A DNA stretch of 64,000 nucleotides from Aricia agestis (GCF_905147365.1 NC_056422.1:3288501-3352500); one strand, 5' to 3'. Shown: positions 8,845 to 18,360, counted from the stretch's first letter. Made by a program: numbers and translations. Notes: generated by a model from the sequence alone, not told the origin.

Positions 8845-10346
8845 AGGTGATAAATATAAAGATAAATGATTTTTATTTTAGATTTATGTTATTGTAAAAT
8901 ATCGATAAGCATATCGATAAATTTGATTCAAGCACTAGCGTAGATGTAAGAAATTTTGATGAAAAATTTTTCTTCAAAATTTGTGTAATATAGGAACAAT
9001 AGTACCTTTAGTTACGCAAAATATGAAAGTAGAAGGGAGGATTCACAATATTTTATTTGAAATAGAGAACTAAAGACCAGAACATAGCAAAAATAAACAC
9101 ATCGTAGCAATTAGGACATGAAGATTAATTACGGGTGAAATGTATATTTTTCAGGATTATTCCTATGATTTACACTGCAATCACTCACAGCACAAGTTAT
9201 TATTGTTATATATAATAGTATTTGTTGAAAATAACATACGATTTAAATAATAAATTGCAAATACCGAAAGGGCATAAAAACGATTGACGACTTTTGACGA
9301 CCTGTCAAATAAAAGTTGTTACAATTTTCATTAGACTGCCTCTCTCTTTTCATCTTGTTATAATTCCATAAAGGATTTTCTTCTCTCTCGCACTCTTTGT
9401 TGGTCTTTAGCATTATATTATGTCTATGCGCTAAATGGAACGCGGGGATAGACTGTGTGACGTTACTGAACGCTGCTTGGTGTTTTGACATCCGTTCCGT
9501 TTCACGTTACTTTTAATTCGTATTTTTTGTAAAATAAAATATAAAATATTGTTTTAAAGGTCTTATTGTCTTAAGGTCCCTTCTTTCATATTTTTTCAAC
9601 GTATTAAGTAATAGCAAAATTTTCATAAATATTATATTTGCATGTCTTATTATTATGATGGAAAAATTGTCAGAAATCTGACGGTTAACTTCGCAGTGAA
9701 CTAATCAATAATAATTACATTAACAAAGGCATTAACAGCAATTATAACTTGACGATAAATAATATAAACAGTAAAGAATCAGAAAAACTTAATTTTAAAA
9801 TGAAAATTCCCGCAAAAAATAAATTCAATCACAGCCAAAGAAAAGACAAGAGTTCGACACTGAAATCAACTTTTTCTCCAAAAAATACATTTCGAATGTT
9901 TAAATAAAAACCTCAAATTGAACTTATTTAAATAATTTCATTACTTATTTATCTTCAAAGATACAACTGTCAGAACTCAGAACAGAAAAAAACTTGTACA
10001 GAACGATTTCCACAAATCCAAACAATAAAAGCGAAGTATAGGGAGAAAAACGAAACTGTTTATGTTATGCAAATGTACTTTAACAATTTTAAATGTTCTT
10101 TATACTTCGTTTTCATTAAACTTTCCCGGGTCCCTTAGGGTTACCAAAATGAAGAAATATAATTTAATAAAATAAAAGCCCTTGCTTAGATTTACTCGTA
10201 TTTCGTTTGAGTACCGACGCCTAAAGATACCGTTCCGACCAACGGGGCAAGCGACTGCGACCGATAAAAATTCAAATAAATGCCACTTTATGAACTAGGC
10301 ATGCTTTACGCCACTAAAAAGCAGCGGCATGGGTTGCTACAGCATT
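8845..10346. other. Low-repeat AT-rich DNA
   Basis: No gene recognised in 1.5 kb. 9417-9490 shares GCGCTAAATGGAACGCGG (as complement) with 6703-6720. A minus frame of 82 codons at 9243-9491 has no motif. CTTTCCCGGGTCCCTTAGGG near 10120 is a GC spike of unknown meaning. Confidence 0.45.
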
Positions 10347-10560
10347 GTCGGTAGTAAATGCGCGGTTTCACACTGCGTCCAATACGAATTCGATCCGAAC
10401 CTATGAAAAAACGCCCTGGGATAAACGTAGAACAATTTCTGTGATAGGTTACGCACTAAATCCGGACTCGGTTACCTCATTTCTCTCCGTCATCCGTGAA
10501 TCTCGGATTCAATGGGATCCGGATCGATCGTAGACCGTAATGCAAAACCGCTCTAATAGT
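10347..10560. mobile_element. Probable old MITE, degenerate ends
   Basis: The left GCGGTTTCACACTGCGTCCA...ATTCGATCCG resembles the complement of the right end (GCGGTTTTGCATTACGGTCT...CGATCGATCCGG) with gaps. The 62-codon frame is therefore not treated as a gene. Confidence 0.42.
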
Positions 10561-10649
10561 TAAATATTTCTTTAATCTGCAACTTTAAAAAAAATAAACT
10601 ATTTTCTTTAAATTACACTAAAGAGTAAAGAGTCCTACCTAAAGTTTTG

Positions 10650-11172
10650 ACATAACTGTTAACATTTGGCGATAAGGCAATTACTCGAGTTTAAAACTTA
10701 AAAAAATCGGCAAAAAGCGATTCGGACTTGCGCACGAAGGGTTCCGTACCGTTATAGAGCGAAAGTAGGCAAAAATTGTGTTTTTTGTATTGGAGCCACC
10801 CTTAAATATTTCTTTTATTATTATTAGTAAGTAATAATTATTAAAGTACAAATATAATTAAGGATGCTGTGAAAATTTCAAGTGCCTAGCAGATGCCATT
10901 ATTGATTACGAGCAAAAAAGGCCAAAAAAAAATTACGTTTATTGTATGGAAGCCCTCTTAAAATATATTTATTTTATTTTATTTTTAGTATTTGTTGTTA
11001 GTGACAATAGAAATACATAATCTGTGAAAGTTTCAGATGTCTAGCTATAGCGGTTCTAGAGATACAGCCTGAAGACAGACAGACATACAGACAGACGGTC
11101 AGACAGACGGACAGAGATACATCGAAATCTCAGTAATAGGGTCTCGTTTTTACCCTTTGGGTACGGAACCCT
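10650..11172 (+). repeat. 'GGTTCCGTA' dispersed repeat, copy 1
   Basis: CGGACTTGCGCACGAAGGGT, TCCGTACCGTTATAGAG, TTTTTTGTATTGGAGCC, TTTAGTATTTGTTGTTAGTG, GTCTAGCTATAGCGGTTC, GACAGACAGACATACAGACA and a terminal TTTACCCTTTGGGTACGGAA are the successive landmarks of a very common lepidopteran repeat. The ends GGGTTCCGTAC and GTACGGAACCC are inverted. An internal duplication (TTGTATTGGAGCC / TTGTATGGAAGCC) is visible. Confidence 0.7.
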
Positions 11173-11867
11173 AAAAACTAACACGAACACATTTTTAAAA
11201 ACCTATATTGATTCCAAGGACACCTTTAATTGTTTAAAAATAAAACGTTTTGAAATATAGAATAAACGCATTTTTGCAACGCTAAGAAACATGAAACACA
11301 AAAGATATTGTAAATGTATACAGTAAAAATACCGACTCGTTTAGTCACATTTAGTTATGCTATTGAAACATTTTATGCGGTTAATTTTAAATCGTTACTA
11401 AATAGCGCATTGTTCTTATAATGTTTTTAAATAAAAATGTATTTTCAGGTGATATATTTCATTGCAGGTGTTTCAACATATTGTTATGATACGAAAACAA
11501 TACACTGAATGAATAGGATATTATAATATTATTGCGACGTTTTCACACTAGAGGCCCTTGCCCTAACATACCCCAATTTTGCAGTTTTTGTCAATAACAC
11601 CGTACTCTAAAATATTCAGACAAAAAAAATCAAAAACATGGCAACCCCGGTGGATTTCGTTGCGAATTCATCGCAGGCATTATCCCAGATTCCGAGAGAG
11701 ATATTCTTTATTTAAACTTCGCGATAAAATACTCACGGTGTACTCCACGGCCGGGAATCTTGTTCTGAAAAAGAAAACAGAATATTAAATTGAAGTAATT
11801 GTTTGGATTTTGGAATTAAGATAACAGTGATATAAATAGGCTGGCTTAAAACCAAAGTTAAGTTCTA
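11173..11867. other. No repeat recognised; holds one candidate micro-exon
   Basis: Mostly AT-rich unique-looking sequence. 11520-11560 has CGACGTTTTCACACTAGAGG, related to the right end of the 'GCACATACAGTAAA' repeat. 11737-11764 is discussed separately. Confidence 0.4.
11737..11764 (-). CDS. Candidate 28-nt micro-exon (speculative)
   Basis: On the minus strand a pyrimidine tract TTCTGTTTTCTTTTTCAG runs straight into a GC-richer 28-nt block, AACAAGATTCCCGGCCGTGG followed by AGTACACC, which ends at a consensus donor GTGAGTAT. In the frames open across it the block reads NKIPGRGVH or TRFPAVEYT. Both splice signals are excellent and the block is unlike its AT-rich surroundings. No flanking exon of a recognisable gene was found, and acceptor/donor pairs occur by chance in 64 kb. 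I give it low confidence. Confidence 0.22.
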
Positions 11868-12206
11868 TGTTTTTTTTTTTATGAAATAAGGGGGCAAACG
11901 AGCAAACGGGTCACCTGATGGAAAGCAACTTCCGTCGCCCATGGACACTCGCAGCATCAGAAGAGCTGCAAGTGCGTTGCCGGCCTTTTAAGAGGGAATA
12001 GGGTAATAGGGGAGGGTAGGGAAGGGAAGGGAATAGTTAAGGGTAAAGAAGGGAATAGGGTAGGGGTTAGGGGATTGGGCCTCCGGTAATCTCACTCACT
12101 CGGCGTGAAACAGCGCAAGCGCTGTTTCACGCCGGTTTTCTGTAAGAACGTGGTATTTATCCGGTCGAGCCGGCCCATTCGTGCCGAAGCATGGCTCTCC
12201 CACGTA
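11868..12206 (-). mobile_element. SINE (GAGAGCCATGCTTCGGCACG head), copy a
   Basis: Minus orientation: begins TACGTGGGAGAGCCATGCTT, CGGCACGAATGGGCCGGCTC, GAGTGAG, C-rich ACCCTATTCCCTTCCC repeats, then the tail GGCCGGCAACGCACTTGCAG...CATCAGGTGACCCGTTTGC and poly-A. The tail is shared with the CR1-like LINE at 57577-58603. About 340 bp; a degenerate pol III head is likely but A/B boxes are not clear. It resembles nymphalid Metulj-type SINEs from memory. Confidence 0.75.
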
Positions 12207-12335
12207 TTACTATTCCACGTATTCTCCCATGTAAGGGCTTACAACAAAACACAGTAAAGTAATATGAAAGTAGTATAATATAGTATTTTTTAATGTTAAT
12301 AAAGTAGTTTTACTCTACATAGAGTTAAGACTTTA

Positions 12336-12482
12336 ACTGCCGCACTCAGAGACGAATATTAGTTAAGTTTAACTGTAATTAAAATAAAGATTATAACATA
12401 AGCCTCATACATTATCTGTCAAACATTATTCATTAAATTCAATTATTTGAATCCTCATTAAATATCACTGAGTGTGGCCGTG
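12336..12482. mobile_element. MITE 'GCCGCACTCAGAGA', copy 1
   Basis: Left TGCCGCACTCAGAGACGAAT and right TATCACTGAGTGTGGCCGTG are inverted. The interior is AT-rich. A second copy starts at 48571. It lies between two oppositely oriented SINEs. Confidence 0.6.
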
Positions 12483-12502
12483 AGAGAGCAACAACAACTC
12501 TA

Positions 12503-12845
12503 TACGTGGGAGAGCCATGCTTCGGCACGAATGGGCCGGCTCGACCGGATAAATACCACGTTCTCACAGAAAACCGGCGTGAAACAGCGCTTGCGCTGTG
12601 TTTCGCCGAGTGAGTGAGTTTACCGGAGGCCCAATCCCCTAACCCCTACCCTATTCCCTTCCCTACCCTCAACTATTCCCTTCCCTTCCCTTCCCTACCC
12701 TCCCCTATTACCCTATTCCCTCTTAAAAGGCCGGCAACGCACTTGCAGCTCTTCTGATGCTGCGAGTGTCCATGGGCGACGGAAGTTGCTTTCCATCAGG
12801 TGACCCGTATGCTCGTTTGCCCCCTTATTTCATAAAAAAAAAAAA
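12503..12845 (+). mobile_element. SINE (GAGAGCCATGCTTCGGCACG head), copy b
   Basis: Complete: TACGTGGGAGAGCCATGCTT to GCCCCCTTATTTCATAAAAA. Has two blocks of CCCTACCCT/CCCTTCCC repeats. Almost identical to copy a but on the opposite strand 300 bp away. The 61-codon frame at 12757 is the tail. Confidence 0.78.
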
Positions 12846-13114
12846 ACAAGTATTTACAACTAAAATACTGCCCGAAATGTCGTTATTCCAAAATTCTTAT
12901 ATCGCTATAGCGAATCGTCAATTCCTTCATAATTTAAACTAAGTATCGCATGTTTTTTTAATATTAATAATAACGTTTATTCAACAATATGACACCATGA
13001 TATAATAATAAAAAACTCAAATAAGTAGAATATAATTGATTACACGTTACAATACAAAGAAAGGAAATTAAAACATCACGTACCTATTACCTACGCAAAA
13101 GACACAAAATTTAA

Positions 13115-13632
13115 AAAAACCGGCCAAGTGCGAGTCGGACTCGCGCACCGAGGGTTCCGACAGCTTAAAGGTATTATAGACCTGAGTATTTAGTATGAAT
13201 TTCAATTTAATACCTCTACGCGTTTATGAGGAAATGGGTAGTAAGTTTAAAATTATTAAAAAAAAATATATTATGTGATGTAACTAAAAATTTATGGTTT
13301 TCGTAATTTTTCCTTTATCTATGCTATAAGACGTTGCTTCGTACCAAATTTCAAGATTCTGAGTTCACGGGAAGCACCCTGTAGGTTTTGATTCCCTTGC
13401 AAGTGTCGAAAATTTGCGGCATAAACGGCTGTATCTTTTGATTGCGTTGGCTTAGAAGTTTGATTTTTTCACAGCTTCAAGGGACAGTAGACCTGAGTAA
13501 TTGATATAAATTTCAGCTTCATGCCTCCACGCGTTCCTGAGAAAAAGGGTCTTGACAGACGGACAGACGGACAACAAAGTGATCCTATAAGGGTTCCGTT
13601 TTTTCCTTTTGAGGTACGGAACCCTAAAAAAG
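13115..13632 (+). repeat. 'GGTTCCGTA' dispersed repeat, copy 2 (variant)
   Basis: Opens CCGGCCAAGTGCGAGTCGGA, CTCGCGCACCGAGGGTTCCG and closes GACAGACGGACAGACGGACA, TAAGGGTTCCGTTTTTTCC, GAGGTACGGAACCCTAAAAA. It has the motif pair CTTAAAGG...AGACCTGAG and CTTCAAGGGACAGTAGACCT, an internal duplication of about 310 bp. Confidence 0.7.
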
Positions 13633-13945
13633 AGAAAATAAAAAAGAAGGAATAATTTATGAGACACACCGACCACACACGGTCGGTGATAAGACAGTAG
13701 GTATGCATAACATAAGGACGTAGAACTATGGGGACATCCCCAAAGTGCATAAGGGTCAGCCGTACGAGTAGGGTATTGTTATGTCCATTGTAGAAAAGGA
13801 TACCACTCAAGCTTATTACCGTGGTGTACAACACTGTGCCTGGTGTGAGGTAGTTCCTAATAATTGTTTTGAATTCTGTTCTTTGACGTGAAGTATCTCC
13901 AAACCAAATCTCACCGAATCTCAAAATCGGCGGTTTAAACATCAA
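13633..13945 (-). other. Unrecognised open frame on the minus strand
   Basis: The minus frame at 13469-13945 is 158 codons, the second longest in the window. Its last third lies in the neighbouring 'GGTTCCGTA' repeat, so only about 105 residues are independent. The N-terminal part includes REYLTPG-like text (IIRNYLTPGTVLYT), faintly like the conserved PGT region of ISXO2-type transposases, but the following catalytic TDCW-type motif is absent. I do not claim a function; a decayed transposase fragment or a chance frame are both possible. Confidence 0.2.
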
Positions 13946-14697
13946 AAGGCAGATTTTAATAATTATTATTATGAATTTTTATCTTGAGTCGTATTGTACC
14001 ATAGCAAAGGTTTATTTATAAACAAAAACAATTAATAAACACAGCCTTGGCCAGCTGAATCACGTACTTGTCATTACCATGTGTCTTACATAAATTAGCA
14101 TAATCAGTGCATACGAAAATAGCTCCTATTGCGTAGGAGAAGGGATTTAATTACTATGCTGTGTGGAAAATTCACCCCCGCGCACGCTGTAGCCATATTG
14201 GCAAGAAAACAATGAGCCTATCAATATGAGGAAGTATTTTTAACGCTTTGGACTGAAGTTCCGTAAGAAAAAGAACATGAGTAAGATTGATAGATTTTTT
14301 TCTTTAGCGGTCTTTGTTCATAAAATGATTTAATAATTATTAATTACTATCATGTTTAGGTCGATTCTGCCAAGTAATAGTACAAAAATACAGTTTCAAT
14401 ATCGATAAGATAAAGATAGAATGCTTCTGATAATATGATGAACGACGATTTCAAGTTATCGTAAAATGCTTTCTGAAAAACACCCACAAATCTGTTTAGT
14501 GCTTTATACTACAAATAAACCCGAAGTCCAAACTTTAAACCCGCTTGTTAACTAAATATTCACCATGGTTTCGTTCCTCTGCATGCATGATGCAATATGC
14601 ATGGGACTGGCAGATTGTTATTTTTTGGACGCGCTGTCTTTCGATATTTTCCTTCACTATTTGAGGGTCTGTTATTACTACTCGTACTCGGAGGTCT
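13946..14697. other. No gene or repeat recognised
   Basis: AT-rich. A small + frame at 14565-14810 enters the Helitron downstream and is not coding evidence. GCATGCATGATGCAATATGC near 14581 is a small imperfect palindrome. Confidence 0.45.
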
Positions 14698-14707
14698 GTA
14701 TCATCTA

Positions 14708-15143
14708 TACTAATATTATATTTCTGCAGAGTTTGTTTGTTTGTTTGTTTGAACGCGCTAAGCTCAGGAACTACTGGTCCGATTTGAAAAATTCTTTTAC
14801 TGTTGGATAGCCCATTTATTGAGGAAGGCTATAAGCTATATTTTATCACGCTAATATATTTAGCGTGATAAAATATATACTACTTATCCGATTTGAAAAA
14901 TTCTTTCAATGTTAGATAATTTTCGATTTGTCGAGAAAGGCTATTGGCTATATTTTATCACGCTAAGACTAATAAGAGCGAAATCTTATGAAGTACTGGA
15001 GCAATTTTTATGTTATTTGGCAAACATGAAGAATAGACTACGTGAAGACTATTCTTTGCTGCAAAATGTACGGTTGCGTGAAATTCCTAAATTACGCAAG
15101 CGAAGCCGCGCGGAACATCTATCTATACTTATAATAAAATCGT
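14708..15143 (+). mobile_element. Helitron family B (Lep1-like), rearranged copy
   Basis: 5' end TCTATACTAATATTATATTT, then GTTTGTTTGTTTGTTTGAAC, CTCAGGAACTACTGGTCCGA, GAAAAATTCTTT, TATATTTTATCACGCTAA and a 3' end ACGCAAGCGAAGCCGCGCGG followed by AACATCTATC (CTAG altered). The segment GATTTGAAAAATTCTTT...TTTATCACGCTAA occurs twice, separated by a perfect palindrome at 14836-14876. Confidence 0.7.
14836..14876. repeat. 18-bp-stem palindrome inside the Helitron
   Basis: TATATTTTATCACGCTAA, a 5-nt TATAT spacer, then TTAGCGTGATAAAATATA. It reverses a segment that is normally single in family B copies, consistent with template switching or an inverted duplication. Confidence 0.7.
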
Positions 15144-15246
15144 AGGAAAGTCAATTCTGTATATTTAATATTTTTGTACAATAAATAATACTTGGGATGT
15201 GATCCACTATGCTAACGCGGACGAAGTCGCGAGCAACAGCTAGTGT
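15144..15246 (+). mobile_element. Helitron family C 3' end
   Basis: Ends GCTAACGCGGACGAAGTCGC, GAGCAACAGCTAGT: a GCGGAC.../GTCGC hairpin followed about 10 nt later by CTAG. The complement of this end opens 26131 and variants are at 34163, 52352 and 61790. Confidence 0.6.
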
Positions 15247-15260
15247 TATTATATTCAAGA

Positions 15261-15474
15261 CTAGATGACGCCCGCAACTCTGTTGCGCCGAAACTCGTTT
15301 ATCGCGCAAGAACCGTACATTTTTCCGGGACAAAAAGTATCCTATGTCCTTTCCCGGGACTCAAAGTATCTCCATGCCAAATTTTAGCAAAATCGATTCA
15401 GCGGTTTGGGCGTGAAGAGGTAACAAACAGACAGACAGACAGACACACTTTCGCATTTATAATATTAGTATGGA
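15261..15474 (-). mobile_element. Helitron family A, near-complete copy
   Basis: Minus orientation: 5' TCCATACTAATATTATAAAT, GCGAAAGTGTGTCTGTCTGT, CTCTTCACGCCCAAACCGCT, AAATTTGG, GGGAAAGGACATAGGATACT, ATGTACGG and 3' GGCGCAACAGAGTTGCGGGC, GTCATCTAG. The 3' hairpin is CGCAAC/GTTGCG. Short and non-coding, so non-autonomous. Confidence 0.75.
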
Positions 15475-15661
15475 AGTATGGATACATGCACACAAATATA
15501 GCCTGAAATTCAACTCCAGTGGTTTTCAACCATCAAAATTAACCAGAGATTTAAGTAAATGACAACAATGTTCAGAAATTAAAATGTATGGTAATTGACA
15601 ATAGTTAAAAGGCGAACCCGGCAGGCGCATGACCACAATAGAAATGTGAAAGAATAGAATA

Positions 15662-15716
15662 GACAAATTGACTGATTGAGAAAGGAACTGCTACTTTCTC
15701 AATCAGTCAATTTGTC
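15662..15716. repeat. Perfect 23-bp hairpin
   Basis: GACAAATTGACTGATTGAGA(AAG) at 15662-15684 pairs perfectly with 15694-15716; the loop is only 9 nt. The preceding 15600-15660 (GGCAGGCGCATGACCACAAT) resembles the insertion in the SINE at 3980, so it may be part of that MITE family. Confidence 0.7.
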
Positions 15717-15755
15717 AATTCTTCTCTAGCTAAAGATACTCTTTCTCGGTGGTAA

Positions 15756-16051
15756 CATAAAGTTAATATACCTAGCGGAATAGAGAAACAAAGGCCTGAG
15801 CAAGAGAGATGTCACTATCAGTAACACTGCGTGGTAAAAAGAGACGTGTGATACATGACAGCAGCACTCTTTTTTTGACGTCCAGTCGGCATGTGCCGCA
15901 CGTTGACAATTTAATCTCATAGAAATCATGTTCAATCATGCTTGTGTAAGTGTATACGTACACATATTTTTACACACAGATGAAACCAATTTCGGTTTCG
16001 TTTGACAGCTTGAGATTGTTGCTCTATTCCGCTAGGTATATTAACTTTATG
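15756..16051 (+). mobile_element. hAT-type MITE 'CATAAAGTTAATATACC', copy A
   Basis: Inverted ends CATAAAGTTAATATACCTAG / CTAGGTATATTAACTTTATG with CGGAATAGAG/CTCTATTCCG following. The 8-bp flanks GGTGGTAA and GTTGGTAA differ at one base, as expected for an aged hAT target duplication. Interior landmarks: GAGACGTGTGATACATGACA, TTGACGTCCAGTCGGCA, GTGTATACGTACACAT. The open frames on both strands are artefacts. Confidence 0.82.
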
Positions 16052-16454
16052 GTTGGTAATGAAGTCGTAAGTGACATGCCATTCAATGATATTCATATCA
16101 ATTATTTCCAAAAATTTATCGCAGTTAGTTCGCCATGTTGGTCATATTGTTGAAGCAAATTGTTCCACGGAGATAGCCGCATTATGGTCCGTAATCCGTT
16201 CCATTTCCCGCTGAAAAGCTCCGCTATTGGGGTTCCTTTGTGCGACCGAACTGTACGGAACATTCATTACGTCCAGTGTTTATACCACAAGTGTTTATAG
16301 TAGTTAAGCAGTAAATCTGGTAAGCGAGGCCATTGTGGTAGGTTACGGTCCGTCGAAGCAACGACGCTTGACGTTTTATAGTAGGAACATGCTATAAGGA
16401 CAGAATTTTTTACCATATTATTCAGAAGCCTCTCATGTACGATCTACATATAAT
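16052..16454. other. No gene or repeat recognised
   Basis: Mixed composition, with two GC-richer patches near 16190 and 16330. No partner elsewhere in the window. Confidence 0.45.
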
Positions 16455-16740
16455 AATATTATCTATGGACGCTTCACACCACGTCAGTTTTGCCCCGTGC
16501 TAAGTATCTGAAGGACTTGTGTTGCAGGTACCAGACAACGTAAATATACATATTATTTCATATTTTTATACAATACATAATATATTTAACATTTGTATTA
16601 TATCATACACATGTTTAATACACATCCAGACCCGGGAACATTGAAAACTTTTTATTCCGTTGGCGGGATTCGAACCCGCGACCCCCAGCTTGAGCTGCCA
16701 CACACTCAACCAATTGAGCCACAGAGGTCGTCCAATCTAT
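16455..16740 (-). mobile_element. tRNA-headed SINE, copy 3
   Basis: Minus orientation: CCTCTGTGGCTCAATTGGTT head, B-box GGTTCGAATCCC, GCCAACGGAATAAAAAG, TTCAATGTTCCCGGGTCTGG, AT-rich body, GTACCTGCAACACAAGTCC, then GCACGGGGCAAAACTGACGT and GTGTGAAGCGTCCATAG. This is the best end-to-end copy and defines a length of about 285 bp. Confidence 0.73.
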
Positions 16741-16773
16741 GACATGATAATATTATGAATTTCACTATTTGGC

Positions 16774-17258
16774 TGCGTTTCCACTGCCGCTGCGTTGCAA
16801 GGAATGAGTTCTAAGATCTAATAGAATAAAAAAAACTTTAAGCTTAGAAGATCCAATAGAGTCGCTTAGCGAGGTCAAACATAAATTAAGTGATTCCATT
16901 GGTTTCCAAAAACACATACCTTGCAACGGCTAGGGTGGAAACCATAAAGTTAATATACCTAGCGGAATAGAGCAACAATCTCGAGCTGTCAAACGAAACC
17001 GAAATTGGTTTCATCTGTGTGAAAAATAATATGTGTACGTATACACTTACACAAGCATTATTGAACATGAATTCTATGAGATTAAATTGTCAACGTGCGG
17101 CACGTGCCGACTGGACGTCAAAAAAGAGTGCTGCTGTCATGTATCACACGTCTCTTTTTACCACGCAGTGCGTTACTGATAGTGACGTCTCTCTTGCTCA
17201 GTTCTTTGTTTCTCTATTCCGCTAGGTATAATTAACTTTATGGTGGAAACACACCTTA
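16774..17258. mobile_element. MITE 'GGCTGCGTTTCCACTG' split by a hAT MITE
   Basis: Left end GGCTGCGTTTCCACTGCCGC and TGCGTTGCAAGGAATG. The right arm carries CCTTGCAACGG and AGGGTGGAAAC, where the hAT MITE at 16943-17242 is inserted, and the arm resumes after it as GTGGAAACACACC. The same left end is at 47221 and a piece at 34072. Confidence 0.62.
16943..17242 (-). mobile_element. hAT-type MITE 'CATAAAGTTAATATACC', copy B
   Basis: 300 bp, ends CATAAAGTTAATATACCTAG and TAATTAACTTTATG. Flanked by a perfect 8-bp duplication GTGGAAAC (16935-16942 and 17243-17250). The interior is reversed relative to copy A (GCGGCACGTGCCGACTGGAC then AGTGCTGCTGTCATGTATCA). Confidence 0.88.
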
Positions 17259-17595
17259 ACTGACCAAACCCTGAAACGAATAAAAATTTGAATATCGCAA
17301 AGATTTAAAACTTGTAAAGACATAAAAAGTATGCCCGTTTCACGACTTCCACTATAGGCCTTTAGCAACAAATGCAAGTTGCAATGGGTTGGTCACGGCC
17401 GCGCTAACCGCTGGGCGCTGACCTAGATGACGGTTTGTTTACTAACAACATAGGCTTTACATTTTAAAGAAGCCTACAATCTGCTAAAGTTTATTCCAAG
17501 ATTCCAAGAGAATACATGTTTATAGTTTGTACGTTTATAAAGTCTCCTGATAGCACAGAGATATTTCTGATATGCTTGATAGACACTCCCTTCAA
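17259..17595. other. No gene or repeat recognised
   Basis: Nothing supported. GCGCTAACCGCTGGGCGCTG near 17400 is a small GC spike. Confidence 0.45.
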
Positions 17596-17706
17596 GACGC
17601 CGGCAACGCCCCTGCAACTCTTATGAAGTTGCGAGTGTCCATGAGTGACGGTAGTTGCTTTCCATCAGGTGACCCGTTTGCTCGCTTGCTACCTATTTTT
17701 ATTTAA
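17596..17706 (+). mobile_element. LINE/SINE 3' tail fragment
   Basis: GACGCCGGCAACGCCCCTGC, AACTCTTATGAAGTTGCGAG, TGACGGTAGTTGCTTTCCAT, CAGGTGACCCGTTTGCTCGC. Diverged copy of the shared tail. GACGGTAGTTGC favours the LINE version over the SINE version (GACGGAAGTTGC). Confidence 0.65.
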
Positions 17707-17869
17707 AAAGACAAGGACAAAACTTTGTGAACTGTGACTAACTTTTATACAAATATCACAAAGAGGAATGATTTGTATAGACTCTGAAATTTCTCGACAA
17801 ATAATAATTAAATACAATATAGAAAAGTATGGAAAAGTAGTGAGAAAGTTTATAGACAGCGGGACCTAG

Positions 17870-17965
17870 AGTATTTCTATACAAAGTTTCAGCAAAATCT
17901 GTTTAGCGGTTTGGGCGTGAAGAGGTAAGAGACAGACACAGTTTCGCACTTATAATATTAGTAGG
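17870..17965 (-). mobile_element. Helitron family A 5' fragment
   Basis: TTAGCGGTTTGGGCGTGAAG, AGACAGACACAGTTTCGCAC, TTATAATATTAGTAGGTA: complement of the family A 5' third. Confidence 0.62.
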
Positions 17966-18041
17966 TATGCACCAAAACTTACTGAGAGATTTGCACATAG
18001 CTAAGAATAATAACAACTAGCACATGGTCACGTAAATGTTT

Positions 18042-18360
18042 CTCCTAAGTCTCGTCTAACGGGGCTCCGGGAGAGGATGGGAACCTCCCCGGCTTAGCCA
18101 GTCCCGGCACCGAGGGGAACGCTTCAGTTTGCCGAAGCGTTCCCTAACTTTGGTGGAAGTCCGGTCCCTTCTGAGGTAGACGTGGAGGGAGTCCTGTGTT
18201 TGTTAGATCCGGGACACCCCCCCTTTATACGGCTGAAGGCGAACCTCAGGTGGTCTTAGTGAGTAAGAGTCTCACATACCCCCGGGTTGCTTCAGCTAAC
18301 TGAGGCATATCCCCAGCCTAGGGCACCCATGATGGGTTTCCCCTGCGCATCAAAAAAAAA
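18042..18360 (+). mobile_element. Poly-A retroelement 3' end with 17-bp target duplication
   Basis: A GC-rich 318-bp block starting near CTCCTAAGTCTCGTCTAACG, passing CCGAAGCGTTCCC, GAAGTCCGGTCCCTTCTGAG, CCCCGGGTTGCTTCAGCTAA and AGCCTAGGGCACCCATGATG, and ending GCGCATCAAAAAAAAA. It is flanked by TGGTCACGTAAATGTTT (18025-18041) and TGGTCACGTACATGTTT (18361-18377). The composition differs sharply from its surroundings. Probably the 5'-truncated 3' UTR of an R1- or Jockey-like LINE; no frame. Confidence 0.8.

Noticed and set aside
13469..13632. C-terminal part of the 158-codon minus frame
   Set aside because: Lies in the 'GGTTCCGTA' repeat, which is non-coding in its other copy.
15726..16153. 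Frames of 60-69 codons, repeated near 16886 and 41369
   Set aside because: They repeat only because the same hAT MITE is present three times.
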